A DNA stretch of 60,681 nucleotides from Streptomyces sp. AW19M42 (lineage in GTDB: Bacteria; Actinomycetota; Actinomycetes; Streptomycetales; Streptomycetaceae), in assembly GCA_000470535.1 (NCBI GenBank), contig CBRG010000081.1, positions 1 to 60,681 on the forward strand, written 5' to 3'. The notes beneath the pieces were generated by a model, which did no database searches, had not been told where the DNA came from, and was given only the letters and a program-made list of their open reading frames with translations. Positions 51,451 to 60,039 of this stretch are shown here, in pieces. The stretch's first letter is position 1. Each line of letters opens with the position of its first letter. A program made the translations under genes and the position numbers.

Positions 51451-52965
51451 ATGACGTCCGTGCACGGGGCGGCACCGTCCGGTCCCGTCCTGGGGGGCGG
51501 GCCGCCGACTCCGGTGGAGCCGCCCGCCAAGCCCATGTCCTGGGCGATGCTGTCTCGGGCGTTGGCCGTACCCCTCATCCTCTGTCTGGTCTGCTTCCTG
51601 CCGGCGCTGGTCGCCGCGCAGCCCGGGAGCGGGACCCGGGACACCGGGTACTGGCTCCAACTGGTGCTGACGTGCTATTCGGGGGCGCGCCTGGCGACCA
51701 TGATCCTGTCCACCAGGCGCCGGCTGCTGCAGGGCGTCTTCTGGATGTTCGTGTACATCGCGATGGGGGTGGCCCCGTTCGCTCAGGCCGTGATCGGGCA
51801 GACCCCGACTCCGATGGTCGGGCCGCGCTCCGATCTGGTGACCGCGATCGCGCTCGTCCTGGTGGGGTGCGCGGCGTTCGACCTCGGGGCGCTGCTGGCG
51901 TCCCGGCGTCCGCTGCGCAGGCGTACGGCCGCGCGCGGGAGCGGTGGCCGGGCCACCGCGCACCCGGTCCGGCTGCGGCTGCTGGTGCTGCTGGCGTTCG
52001 CCGCGAGCGGCTACTACGTGCTGAAGCTCGGCGGGCCCGCGGTCTTCTTCTCCAGCAGGCAGGAGATCAGCGCCTCGGTCGCGGAGAGCGGGGTGGTGTC
52101 GGGCGGTTCCAATGTGGGCTCCGCGTTCCTCAAGGGGTTCGGCACGGTTCCGGCGCTGCTCGCGCTGCTCTTCTTCACCCGGCGGCTGGTGACCTCGCGC
52201 CGGGCCCGTCGCACACCGTCGACCGTACTGGTCTGGTTCGCGCTGCTGATCGTGAACCTGGTCGTGAACAATCCGGTCTCCAACGCCCGTTACTGGTTCC
52301 TGACCGTGCTGGTCTCGCTCCTGTTCACGGCGTTCCCGAGCAGTGCGGCGATGTACCGCTCGGTGCTGGCGACGGGGGTGATCGGGGCGTTGGTGCTGTT
52401 CCCGTACGCCGACCGGTTCCGCTACGACGACTCCGGGTACCGGCCGGTCGAGTCGTCCTCGGTCTTCGAGCCGCTGGCCACCAAGGACTACGACCAGACC
52501 GTCATGTTCGCCAACACCATCTCCTGGGTCGACACCCGGGGTCACACCTACGGCCGTCAACTGGCGGGCTCCGCCTTCTTCTTCGTGCCACGGGCGGCCT
52601 GGAGCGGAAAGCCCGAGGACACCGGGGTCCGGGTCGGGCAGTGGATGGGGATGAACATGACCAACCTCTCGGCGCCGCTGTGGACCGAGCTGTGGGTCGA
52701 CTTCGGCGCTCCGGGCATGATCGGCGGATTCGCCCTGATCGGGTACGCGGCCGCGCGCACCGACCGCCGGTACGCGCGAGCGGTCTCCCGGGACGGGCCG
52801 GGGCCCGGCAGCGTCCTGGCCATCGCGGCACCGCTGATCGCCGGGTACACCTTCATCCTGCTGCGCGGCCCACTGTTGCAGGCGGCCGGGAAGCTGGCCA
52901 TCGCCGCGCTGTGCCTGGCGCTGGTCACGAGTTTCAGGGACCGGAACGGACAGCGGTCGCGCTGA
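51451..52965 (+). CDS. Wzy-type polysaccharide polymerase
   Basis: A 504-residue membrane protein with about twelve hydrophobic segments and a large external loop (about residues 305-400; VESSSVFEPLATKDYDQTVMFANTISWVDTRG). This is the usual layout of O-antigen/oligosaccharide repeat-unit polymerases. I take ATG 51451 with GGGGAA upstream; a GTG at 51421 would add ten residues and a TTA codon. It joins lipid-linked repeat units outside the membrane. Sequence identity among Wzy proteins is low, so the call rests on topology and context. Confidence 0.8.
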   Translation: MTSVHGAAPSGPVLGGGPPTPVEPPAKPMSWAMLSRALAVPLILCLVCFLPALVAAQPGSGTRDTGYWLQLVLTCYSGARLATMILSTRRRLLQGVFWMFVYIAMGVAPFAQAVIGQTPTPMVGPRSDLVTAIALVLVGCAAFDLGALLASRRPLRRRTAARGSGGRATAHPVRLRLLVLLAFAASGYYVLKLGGPAVFFSSRQEISASVAESGVVSGGSNVGSAFLKGFGTVPALLALLFFTRRLVTSRRARRTPSTVLVWFALLIVNLVVNNPVSNARYWFLTVLVSLLFTAFPSSAAMYRSVLATGVIGALVLFPYADRFRYDDSGYRPVESSSVFEPLATKDYDQTVMFANTISWVDTRGHTYGRQLAGSAFFFVPRAAWSGKPEDTGVRVGQWMGMNMTNLSAPLWTELWVDFGAPGMIGGFALIGYAAARTDRRYARAVSRDGPGPGSVLAIAAPLIAGYTFILLRGPLLQAAGKLAIAALCLALVTSFRDRNGQRSR

Positions 52966-54178
52966 CCGGGGCCCGCTCCGCAGCACGGCGACGGTTCAGC
53001 CGGGCCACCCGGGTCCAGGTGGCGATCGCCTTGCAGACGGAGCCAAGGCAGAGGCCCCAGGCGGCGCCCGGCCCCCCGCCGAGCCAGTAACCGCCGGCCA
53101 GGAAGCCCACCGCGGCGAGCGAGAAGACCACCTGGATGGAGAGCGTGGTGCGCGGATCGAGCAGTCTCAGCGCCAGCAGCCCGCAGGTGCCGACTGCCAT
53201 CGCCGCGTACTGACTGCCGGTCGCGGGGAGCAGCGCCCCCGCCGTGGGCCAGGTGTCGCCCAGCAGATGGCGGCCCGCCGACCCGGGCAGCAGCGCCAGG
53301 ACGGTGGCCCAGCCGGCGGCGGTCGCCGCCAGTACGGCGGCCAGGGCGGCGGTGGCCCGCACCCGCAGCCGGTCGGTGGCGAGCCGTCCGAGCAACGGCG
53401 GCCCGAAGCCGGTGGCGGAGGTGAACAGCACGTTCAGCGGGCCGAAGAGGGTGGTCGCGCCGCGCAGCGCCCCGACCACGAGGGGGTTGCCGACCACGCC
53501 CAGACCGAGCACGGAGAGCTGGCTGGTGGCGTTGCCCACCCCGAACTCGACGACGAACCGTCGGCCCAGGTGCCCGCGCCGCAGCAGCGGCGCCAGCCGC
53601 ACGGGCGTTCCGGCGGTCCGGCGATGCAGCAGGGTGGCGGACAGCAGGAGTGCGGGCAGCGCGGACAGGCCCCAGACGGTGACGAGCCGGGCGGCCGAGG
53701 CGCCGTGCGACTGCGCGGTCAGCGCGCCGAGCACACAGGCCAGCCGGAGCGTGTCTCCGCCCAGGGCCAGGTGCTGGGCCTGGAGCGTGGCGAAGGCGTA
53801 GCGGGCCGTGTCCTGCGCGAGGACGACGGGCAGGACGAGTCCCAGCATCATCAGGGCCCGCGCGGTGTCTCCCACGAGTACCGCACAGACCCCGGCGAGC
53901 ACACCGCCGAGGACGGCCGAGACGAGCAGGGTGAAGGCGACGGCGGAGCGGCAGGCGCCACGGGTCTCCTCACCCGCGCCCCTGCGCAGCACGAGCGGCT
54001 GTCCGGTGTAGGCGCCGAAGACGCCGAGCAGCACGGTGAAGACCAGGTAGACGCCGGAGAACCGGGCGAAGTCGGAAACGGTGGAGAGCCGGGCCGCCAC
54101 CACCAGGACCAGGATGTTGGTGAGCGCGGCCACCCCCTGGTCCGCGACCGAGCAGACGACCGCGGTGCGTGCCCTCAT
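52934..54178 (-). CDS. Wzx-type polysaccharide flippase
   Basis: A 414-residue protein with about twelve transmembrane segments of the MATE/Wzx superfamily (TAVVCSVADQGVAALTNILVLVVAARLST near the start, GNATSQLSVLGLGVVGNPLVVGALRGATTLFGPLNVLF in the middle). It should move the lipid-linked repeat unit across the membrane. Its last 32 bases overlap the polymerase gene on the other strand, and its start overlaps the stop of the Wzz-like gene upstream. Confidence 0.83.
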   Translation of the reverse strand: MRARTAVVCSVADQGVAALTNILVLVVAARLSTVSDFARFSGVYLVFTVLLGVFGAYTGQPLVLRRGAGEETRGACRSAVAFTLLVSAVLGGVLAGVCAVLVGDTARALMMLGLVLPVVLAQDTARYAFATLQAQHLALGGDTLRLACVLGALTAQSHGASAARLVTVWGLSALPALLLSATLLHRRTAGTPVRLAPLLRRGHLGRRFVVEFGVGNATSQLSVLGLGVVGNPLVVGALRGATTLFGPLNVLFTSATGFGPPLLGRLATDRLRVRATAALAAVLAATAAGWATVLALLPGSAGRHLLGDTWPTAGALLPATGSQYAAMAVGTCGLLALRLLDPRTTLSIQVVFSLAAVGFLAGGYWLGGGPGAAWGLCLGSVCKAIATWTRVARLNRRRAAERAPVSATAVRSGP

Positions 54179-55953
54179 CTGTGTCCCGCGGAACTGCTGC
54201 GGTCACTGCCACCGGTGTGGCCGCTTCCGCCGCCGTGCCGGGTGCTGCCGCCGTCCAGGGTGCGCAGGCCGAGCGTCTCGGCGGGGTCTCCGGCGCGGCC
54301 GCCACCGGTCCGGCCGGGCCCGTCCGGGTGCGCGCGGCCGCCCTGTTCCTCGCGTCCCTGTCCCGGTGTCTGTCCGTCACCGGCTCGGCGCTTGGCCGCC
54401 TTCCGGCGCGCCCGGCGCTCAACCCTTCCGTGACCGGGGTGCAACAGGGTGCCGAGCACGGACCCGCCCGCGGCGCCGATGATCTCTCGGATCCGCTCCA
54501 GGTCGCTGCGGTGCACCTCGCGCGGGTCGCAGACCACCACGACACCCTCCACCCGGTCGATGAGCGCGACCGCGTCGGCGTACGAGAGGACGGGCGGGGC
54601 GAGCACGATGACGACCGCTCCGGGCCGGCCGCCCTCCGCGACGATCCGGCCGACGGGCGCGGAGGTCAGGGCGCGCGGCACGTTGTCCATCCGGCGGCCC
54701 GCGATCAGGGTGAAGGCCCCGGAGCCGGGCACGTCCACGTTGGTGCGGCTGTCGGAGGGCCAGCCCCGCTCGTCGCGCTCGGCGCCCCAGCGGGGCCGCC
54801 CGCCCCGGTTCGCGGCGCCGAGGTCCCTGGCCAGTGACGGGGTGCGCAGATCGGCCTCGACCAGCAGGACGTCACGCCCCATCTCCGCGAAGGCGGCCGC
54901 CAGGTTGACCGCCGCGGCGGCGGCCATGGCGTTGTCCCCTCGGGGCGCCGTGACCAGGAGCCGTCGCCGCTCGGCGAACGACGGGTCGTACGCGAGCCGA
55001 AAGGCCACCGCCCGGTACTCCTCCGCCAGCCGGCTGCCGCCGCGTCCGATGGCGAGCAGCCGGCCCGCCCCGGCGCGCTCCCTGGGCAGGGTGCCGAGCA
55101 GCGGAGCACCCAGCGAGCGGACGAGTTCCCTGGTTGAGCGGACCGCCGGGTCGAAGACGAGCCGCACCCAGGACAGCAGCAGGCCGAGGGCGAGTCCGAC
55201 GACGCCGCCGAGGCCGAGGAGCAGGGGCAGTCCCGCACCGGTGGGCCGCTCGGGCGCGACCGGCTTCTTGTTCAGGTAGCCGGGCGTGGTGTCGAGCGCG
55301 CGCAACTCCGAGATTTTCTGGCTCAGTTCGGAGATGGCGACGATGATGTTGGCGCGGGCGCTGGTGACGTCGCTGCCGGCGGTGCCGGTCTCCTGCTCGG
55401 CCAGCCGGTCGCGCTGTTCGGTGAGCGGCTTCAGCTGGGCCCGGTACCCGTCGACCATGTTGTCGATGCTGTTCTCGGTGCGCTCGCGGCGGATCTCCAG
55501 GTAGGCCTCGGCGAGCGCCTGGGCGCGCGCCCTGGCCTGTTCGGGGTCGCGGGCGGTGTAGGAGAACCTGAGTACCAGGGTGTTGGGCGGGTTGGTGACC
55601 TGGAGGCCGGTCAGCAGCTTTCCGACCTCGATCCGGTCGCCGTGCTTGACCAGCGAGCCGACGGCCACGGTGCCCACGGCGTCGCTGACGGCGGTCTGGC
55701 GTTCGGAGCCGATGTTGATGCCCTTGTCGGCCGAGGCGCCCGCCGCGAACGGGTCGGAGGCGGCCGAGCGCACCGACACCTCCCCGGTGGAGGTGTAGGT
55801 GTCCTCGCCGCTCAGGGCGAGCCAGCCGCCGCCGAGCAGCCCGAGGACCACGCCGCACGCGAGCAGGACGCGGTAGCGCAGGAGCTGCCTGAACTGATCG
55901 CGCAGCAGCGCGGGTTCGTCCTGGTCCTCCAGGGCACGGATCGGCTGGGTCAT
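54175..55953 (-). CDS. Wzz/tyrosine-kinase-like chain-length protein with dead P-loop
   Basis: A 592-residue protein with the layout of actinobacterial CpsCD fusions. Transmembrane segments lie at about 30-47 and 240-262, with a Wzz-type extracellular region between. The cytoplasmic half resembles a BY-kinase: VEADLRTPSLA is Walker A'-like. The Walker A position reads APRGDNAMAAA (336-346), without the GK[ST] lysine, and no C-terminal tyrosine cluster exists. I infer a chain-length regulator without kinase activity. The C-terminal 90 residues are Gly/Arg/Ser-rich and disordered. Confidence 0.83.
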   Translation of the reverse strand: MTQPIRALEDQDEPALLRDQFRQLLRYRVLLACGVVLGLLGGGWLALSGEDTYTSTGEVSVRSAASDPFAAGASADKGINIGSERQTAVSDAVGTVAVGSLVKHGDRIEVGKLLTGLQVTNPPNTLVLRFSYTARDPEQARARAQALAEAYLEIRRERTENSIDNMVDGYRAQLKPLTEQRDRLAEQETGTAGSDVTSARANIIVAISELSQKISELRALDTTPGYLNKKPVAPERPTGAGLPLLLGLGGVVGLALGLLLSWVRLVFDPAVRSTRELVRSLGAPLLGTLPRERAGAGRLLAIGRGGSRLAEEYRAVAFRLAYDPSFAERRRLLVTAPRGDNAMAAAAAVNLAAAFAEMGRDVLLVEADLRTPSLARDLGAANRGGRPRWGAERDERGWPSDSRTNVDVPGSGAFTLIAGRRMDNVPRALTSAPVGRIVAEGGRPGAVVIVLAPPVLSYADAVALIDRVEGVVVVCDPREVHRSDLERIREIIGAAGGSVLGTLLHPGHGRVERRARRKAAKRRAGDGQTPGQGREEQGGRAHPDGPGRTGGGRAGDPAETLGLRTLDGGSTRHGGGSGHTGGSDRSSSAGHR

Positions 55954-57233
55954 CGGCGTGGTCTCCCTTGGGCGGCGTCCTGAAGGACCTCGGTGAGCAG
56001 TGCGTCGAAGCGGGCGAGACCGGCCTCCCGGCCGAGGTGCTGGGCCACGTAACGGGGACCGTGGGCGCCGAGTTCGTCAGCGGCGGCCGGCTGCTCGACG
56101 AGCTTGCGGACGGCCGCCAGCACCGCGGCCGGGTCCTCGGGCGCGACGAGCAGCCCGGCCCTGGAGCGCTGCACCTCCTGGGCGGTGCCCCCCTCGTCCG
56201 CCACAGAGGCGACGACGGGGCGGCCGGAGACGAGGTACGAGGTCAGCTTGGAGGGCACACTCATGTCGAGCACGGACGCGCGCTGGGTCACGGCGAGGAC
56301 GTCGGCGGCGGCCAGGACGTCGGTGAACTCGTCCGCCCCCGCCGCCGGCAGGAACTCGACGTTGGGCAGCCCGGCCGCGCGCGCCAGCAGGGCTTCGCGC
56401 TGGTTGCCGTCGCCCATCAGCACGATGTGCATCTCGGGGGCGAGCCGGGCCGCGTCGACCAGGACCTCCAGCCCCTGCTTGAGCCCCATGTTCCCGGAGT
56501 GCAGGACCACCGGGGCGCCCTCCCGCCAGCCCAGGCGCGCCCTGGTCACGGAACGGTCGGCCGAAGGAGGCTTCACGTGGGTCCAGTTGGGGACGAGCCG
56601 GATGCGTCCGGGGTCGACCCCGTAGGCGGTGACCCGAGGGACGAAGCTCTCGTGGATGACGCCGACGAGCGAGGCGGCGCGCAGTGCGTACCGCTCGGCC
56701 CGGGACGCCACGGCCGCCGCCCGGTCGCCGCCGCGGATGCCGCTCTGCGCGGCGGCGGCGCCCATCAGGTCCTGCACGACGGGTATGTACGGAACGCGGT
56801 GGCGACGGGCCAGCCGCGCGCCCAGGACCCCGCCCGCGAGGCTCGGCATCTGAGAGATCACGGCGTCCGCCCGCACCGAGGGCGGGGCGACCAGACCGTG
56901 CGCGAGGACGGATGCCTCAAAAGCGGCTCTGCTCAGGGCGCTCTGACGGGGCGGCACATAGTGTCTTCGCCGGTGGACCGTCACCCCCGAGCGTTGCTCC
57001 TCCGCCCGCCACACACCCCGGTACTCCGGCTCTGTCCGCCACGACGGATAGTGCGGCATGCCGGTCAGCACATGGGTCTCGGCGCCGGACGCGGCCCAGT
57101 GTTCCGCGAGTTGAGCGGCGTACGGGCCGATTCCGGTCAGCTCCGGCGCGTAGTTGGTCGAGACGACCAGCAGCCGGCGGTTCCGGAACGGCTCGTGCTG
57201 ACCTGCGTACGGCAGCTGATCTGCGTCTGGCAT
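55950..57233 (-). CDS. Family 4 glycosyltransferase (WcaI/WbuB-like)
   Basis: A 427-residue GT-B enzyme. RRLLVVSTNYAPELTGIGPYAAQLAEHWAASGAETHVLTGMPHYPSW is typical of colanic-acid-type WcaI; the donor half has VVLHSGNMGLKQGLEVLVDAARL and a MSVPSKLTSYLVSGRPVVASV segment. It probably adds fucose or another sugar to the repeat unit. It is the first gene of the minus-strand run GT4, Wzz-like, flippase, with four-base overlaps between neighbours. Confidence 0.9.
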   Translation of the reverse strand: MPDADQLPYAGQHEPFRNRRLLVVSTNYAPELTGIGPYAAQLAEHWAASGAETHVLTGMPHYPSWRTEPEYRGVWRAEEQRSGVTVHRRRHYVPPRQSALSRAAFEASVLAHGLVAPPSVRADAVISQMPSLAGGVLGARLARRHRVPYIPVVQDLMGAAAAQSGIRGGDRAAAVASRAERYALRAASLVGVIHESFVPRVTAYGVDPGRIRLVPNWTHVKPPSADRSVTRARLGWREGAPVVLHSGNMGLKQGLEVLVDAARLAPEMHIVLMGDGNQREALLARAAGLPNVEFLPAAGADEFTDVLAAADVLAVTQRASVLDMSVPSKLTSYLVSGRPVVASVADEGGTAQEVQRSRAGLLVAPEDPAAVLAAVRKLVEQPAAADELGAHGPRYVAQHLGREAGLARFDALLTEVLQDAAQGRPRR

Positions 57234-57446
57234 CGGACGGTCGCCTTCCCCCCGGAGCCACCTGTGTTCCCCCCAAGGAACAGCCCCAAAAGTGAGCTTA
57301 TCCGTTCACGAGATGCGCAAGTGGTCTCCGCAGTAAGGTCATTGCACGATCAACACCGATACCGATATCCCACCGGACCGGATGCCATGTCCGGAAACCT
57401 GCCGGTGGGACACGGACATCGCGTTCACCGTGGGGGGAGAGAACGG

Positions 57447-57893
57447 ATGGTGCACAGGGTCGGCTACGCGCCGGGTGTCTACGACCTGTTCCACGTGGGT
57501 CACCTCAACATCCTGCGGCATGCCCGCAGTCAGTGCGACTACCTGGTCGCGGGAGTCGTCTCGGACGAGATGGCAGCCCTCGCGAAGGGCCACAGGCCGG
57601 TCATTCCGCTGCCGGAGCGGCTGGAGATCGTACGGAGCGTCCGGTACGTGGACGCCGCGTTCGTCGAGACCGTCCCCGACAAGGTGGAGACCTGGCAGCA
57701 GGTCAGGTTCGACGTCATCTTCAAGGGCGACGACTGGCGGGACACGGAGAAGGGCAAACGGCTCGAACGCGACTTCGCGGAGGTCGGCGTGGAGGTCGTC
57801 TACTTCCCGTACACCGTGCACACGTCCAGCACCCAGCTGCGCCGGGCGCTGGACTCGCTGATCAGCCTGCCCGGAGCGCTTTCAGCTCCCTGA
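57447..57893 (+). CDS. Cytidylyltransferase (TagD-like)
   Basis: A 148-residue nucleotidyltransferase. It has the catalytic HxGH motif in YDLFHVGHLNIL (His16, His19), GDDWR and the late HTSSTQLR motif that closes the site. The family makes CDP-glycerol, CDP-ethanolamine or similar from a phospho-alcohol and CTP. GGGGGGAGAG lies about six bases before ATG 57447. It converges on, and overlaps by 32 bases, a CDP-alcohol phosphotransferase, and the two are likely partners. Confidence 0.9.
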   Translation: MVHRVGYAPGVYDLFHVGHLNILRHARSQCDYLVAGVVSDEMAALAKGHRPVIPLPERLEIVRSVRYVDAAFVETVPDKVETWQQVRFDVIFKGDDWRDTEKGKRLERDFAEVGVEVVYFPYTVHTSSTQLRRALDSLISLPGALSAP

Positions 57894-58602
57894 ACCACTT
57901 GACCAGGAACGCCACCAGGAACAGCGCGTGCACGACGGCGAGCACGGCATAGCCGATCCGGAACACCGTCTCGTCACCTAGCAGCAGGAACACCAGGCAG
58001 AACACCCCGTAGTCGGCCGGCAGCAGTGCCGCGGCCCGCAGCCGGGAGACCGCCCGCGGCGGTCCGGCGCCGCCGTCCGGCTCCGGGCGGTCTGCGGCAG
58101 CCGCCTTCCCGAGCTGTTCCCGCAACAGCCCCGCGCAGAAGGTCAGCACGGCCACGAACAGGAAGCCGAGCGGCACGAGCAGCCAGCCCTCTGCCGGCAG
58201 GTCGTAGAAGCGGTGGAACGAGATCAATACGGCGGTGTGGACGAGGATCATCTTGGCGCAGTCGACGACGTGGTCGAGCCATTCGCCGTCGGGGCCTCCC
58301 CGGCCGGTGAGCCGGGCGAGCTGCCCGTCGGCCGAGTCGAGGGCGAACCCCACGGCGAGCCCCAGGAAGACCAGAACCGCCAGCGCCCACGTGGGCCTCG
58401 CCAGCGCCACGGACGCGAGGGCGGCGAAGGTGAACGCAGCGCTCACCAAGGTGACTTGATTGGGCGTCATGCCCAGCCGGAACGCGCCGGCTGCGAAGAT
58501 CCGCCCCGCCGGCCGGTTCACGTACCGCGAGTAGAGCGACACCCCTTTGGCTGATTTCTGCGCCCCGCGCAGTTCACGCAGCACCGTTCCCTTGCTTTCC
58601 AT
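57862..58602 (-). CDS. CDP-alcohol phosphotransferase
   Basis: A 246-residue membrane enzyme with about six hydrophobic segments. The signature D-G-x2-A-R-x8-G-x3-D-x3-D is complete (Asp92, Gly93, Ala96, Arg97, Gly106, Asp110, Asp114). Family members transfer a phospho-alcohol from CDP-alcohol to a lipid or other acceptor. Here it could move the product of the neighbouring cytidylyltransferase to a lipid or a polysaccharide. Substrate unassigned. Confidence 0.9.
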   Translation of the reverse strand: MESKGTVLRELRGAQKSAKGVSLYSRYVNRPAGRIFAAGAFRLGMTPNQVTLVSAAFTFAALASVALARPTWALAVLVFLGLAVGFALDSADGQLARLTGRGGPDGEWLDHVVDCAKMILVHTAVLISFHRFYDLPAEGWLLVPLGFLFVAVLTFCAGLLREQLGKAAAADRPEPDGGAGPPRAVSRLRAAALLPADYGVFCLVFLLLGDETVFRIGYAVLAVVHALFLVAFLVKWFRELKALRAG

Positions 58603-58793
58603 ACGCCCCCCAGCGTGTCGCCGTTGTCCGCGGCCCCGGCGCGTCGACCGCTCCGCCGGAGCCGCATCATGGCACGCGGAACCCGCCGCGCGGGGCGGAT
58701 CGGCGGGGCCGGATCACCCGGGCCCGTGCGACGAGCGGCCGGGTGGAGGCGGTGCTGGGCGGCCGGCGGCGGTGCGAGCCGGATGGGGGCGGT

Positions 58794-59480
58794 TCAGGCG
58801 GAGGCGGTGCGGCACTCCGGGTGGCCCCACCCCTGGTCGTTCTTCGCGATCGTGTCCTTGGCCGCGTACGGCTTGCCGCAGTGGCACCGACCCGCGTACC
58901 GGGCGCGGATGGTGGCTCCGGCGCGGGCCGTCCCGCCCGTGCTCTTCGCCGTACCGCCGGTCCGGCGCCCTTCGGAGGCGCGGGCGGCCACGGGCACCGG
59001 CAGGGCTGCGGAACCCTGGGAGGTGCCTGCCGCGCGCTGCGCCACGGCCACCTCGCTGGCCGCCTGGTCGGCCAGGGCGTTCAGCGGGTCGCCGTCCACC
59101 TGGTGGGCGGGGACGTAGACGAAGTCCACGACCCGGCCGGTCAGCAGGGCGTCGATGCGGGCCACCAGATCGCGGTTGGCGACGGGTTTGCCGGCCGAGG
59201 TCTTCCAGCCGTTGCGCTTCCAGCCCCGGAGCCACTTGGTGACGGCGTTCATCGCGTACTGCGAATCCATCCGGACCTCAAGCGCCACACCCGGGTCGAC
59301 GGACTCCAGCAGCTCCTGGAGCGCGGTGAGCTCGGCGACGTTGTTGGTGGCGGTGCCCAGCGGCCCCGCCTCCCACCGGAACGGCCTGCCCTCCGCGTCG
59401 GCCACCACGTACGCCCAGGCCGCGGGCCCCGGATTCCCCTTCGATGCCCCGTCACACGCGGCGATCATGCGCTCGTTCAT
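58794..59480 (-). CDS. RNase HI with C-terminal zinc-ribbon-like extension
   Basis: A 228-residue protein. RNase H at about 1-150 keeps all four catalytic acids: Asp10 (CDGAS), Glu50 (NNVAELTAL), Asp72 (RMDSQYAMN) and Asp138 (ALADQAA). The remaining part has an Ala/Thr/Gly linker and a terminal cluster RCHCGKPYAAKDTIA...GWGHPEC that could hold zinc (Cys, Cys, His, Cys). It should cut RNA in RNA-DNA hybrids. ATG 59480 and ATG 59492 are both possible starts. Confidence 0.88.
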   Translation of the reverse strand: MNERMIAACDGASKGNPGPAAWAYVVADAEGRPFRWEAGPLGTATNNVAELTALQELLESVDPGVALEVRMDSQYAMNAVTKWLRGWKRNGWKTSAGKPVANRDLVARIDALLTGRVVDFVYVPAHQVDGDPLNALADQAASEVAVAQRAAGTSQGSAALPVPVAARASEGRRTGGTAKSTGGTARAGATIRARYAGRCHCGKPYAAKDTIAKNDQGWGHPECRTASA

Positions 59481-59651
59481 ACCCCTGATCATGCCAGCGT
59501 CCCGGGCCCCCGAGTCCCGCTGGTGCCACGGCCGCTCCCGAGGCCCGCCCCACCTGGCACCTTCACGGTACGTAGCGGTTCGGGGTGCGACGGCCCCGGA
59601 GCGCTGGTTCTCTGAGGGAGCCCGCTCTTCCCTACCGTCCAAGGAGCGACG

Positions 59652-59834
59652 ATGAGCGTTGCAGGAGAAACCGGCCGAGCCGATCAGATGCGCGAGAAGG
59701 CCAGGCACATGACCGAGGCCGCGGAGCGCACCAACGACCCGGAGCAGCGCCGCCGACTGCAGGAGAAGGCCCGGAAGCTGCAGGAGCAGAGCGAGCGGCA
59801 GGCAGGCCAGGGCGGCAGCGACCTCCCCGTGTAG
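59652..59834 (+). CDS. Small charged helical protein (DUF6381-like)
   Basis: A 60-residue hydrophilic protein, almost all helix: MREKARHMTEAAERTNDPEQRRRLQEKARKLQEQSERQ, with heptad-like spacing that suggests a coiled coil. Small proteins of this type are common in Streptomyces and have no known role. AAGGAG lies six to seven bases before ATG 59652. A hairpin terminator follows. Confidence 0.75.
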   Translation: MSVAGETGRADQMREKARHMTEAAERTNDPEQRRRLQEKARKLQEQSERQAGQGGSDLPV

Positions 59835-59855
59835 CACCGCCTCACGTGTACCGCC

Positions 59856-59895
59856 GGTGGACTGTCACCCTTCCATGAGTGGGTGGCAGTCCACC
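59856..59895 (+). terminator. Terminator after DUF6381-like gene
   Basis: Arms 59856-59870 (GGTGGACTGTCACCC) and 59881-59895 pair over 15 bp with a single mismatch and a ten-base loop, 22 bases after the small gene's stop. Confidence 0.8.
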
Positions 59896-59920
59896 GAGCC
59901 GTTTGCGACCGCCGCCGGCC

Positions 59921-59950
59921 GGGCCGTTTCCGGACGGGCCGTTTCCGGAA
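59921..59950. repeat. Tandem 15-bp repeat
   Basis: GGGCCGTTTCCGGAC (59921-59935) is followed directly by GGGCCGTTTCCGGAA, identical in 14 of 15 bases. It lies in the gap between two plus-strand genes. Replication slippage is the simplest origin. Confidence 0.6.
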
Positions 59951-60039
59951 CGTCGCCGGACGGAGTTCGATCACCACTCCCTATGATGGCCCCTCGGCGG
60001 GGCCACCGGGTATCGCACGGGAGTCAGGGGCATTCATTC

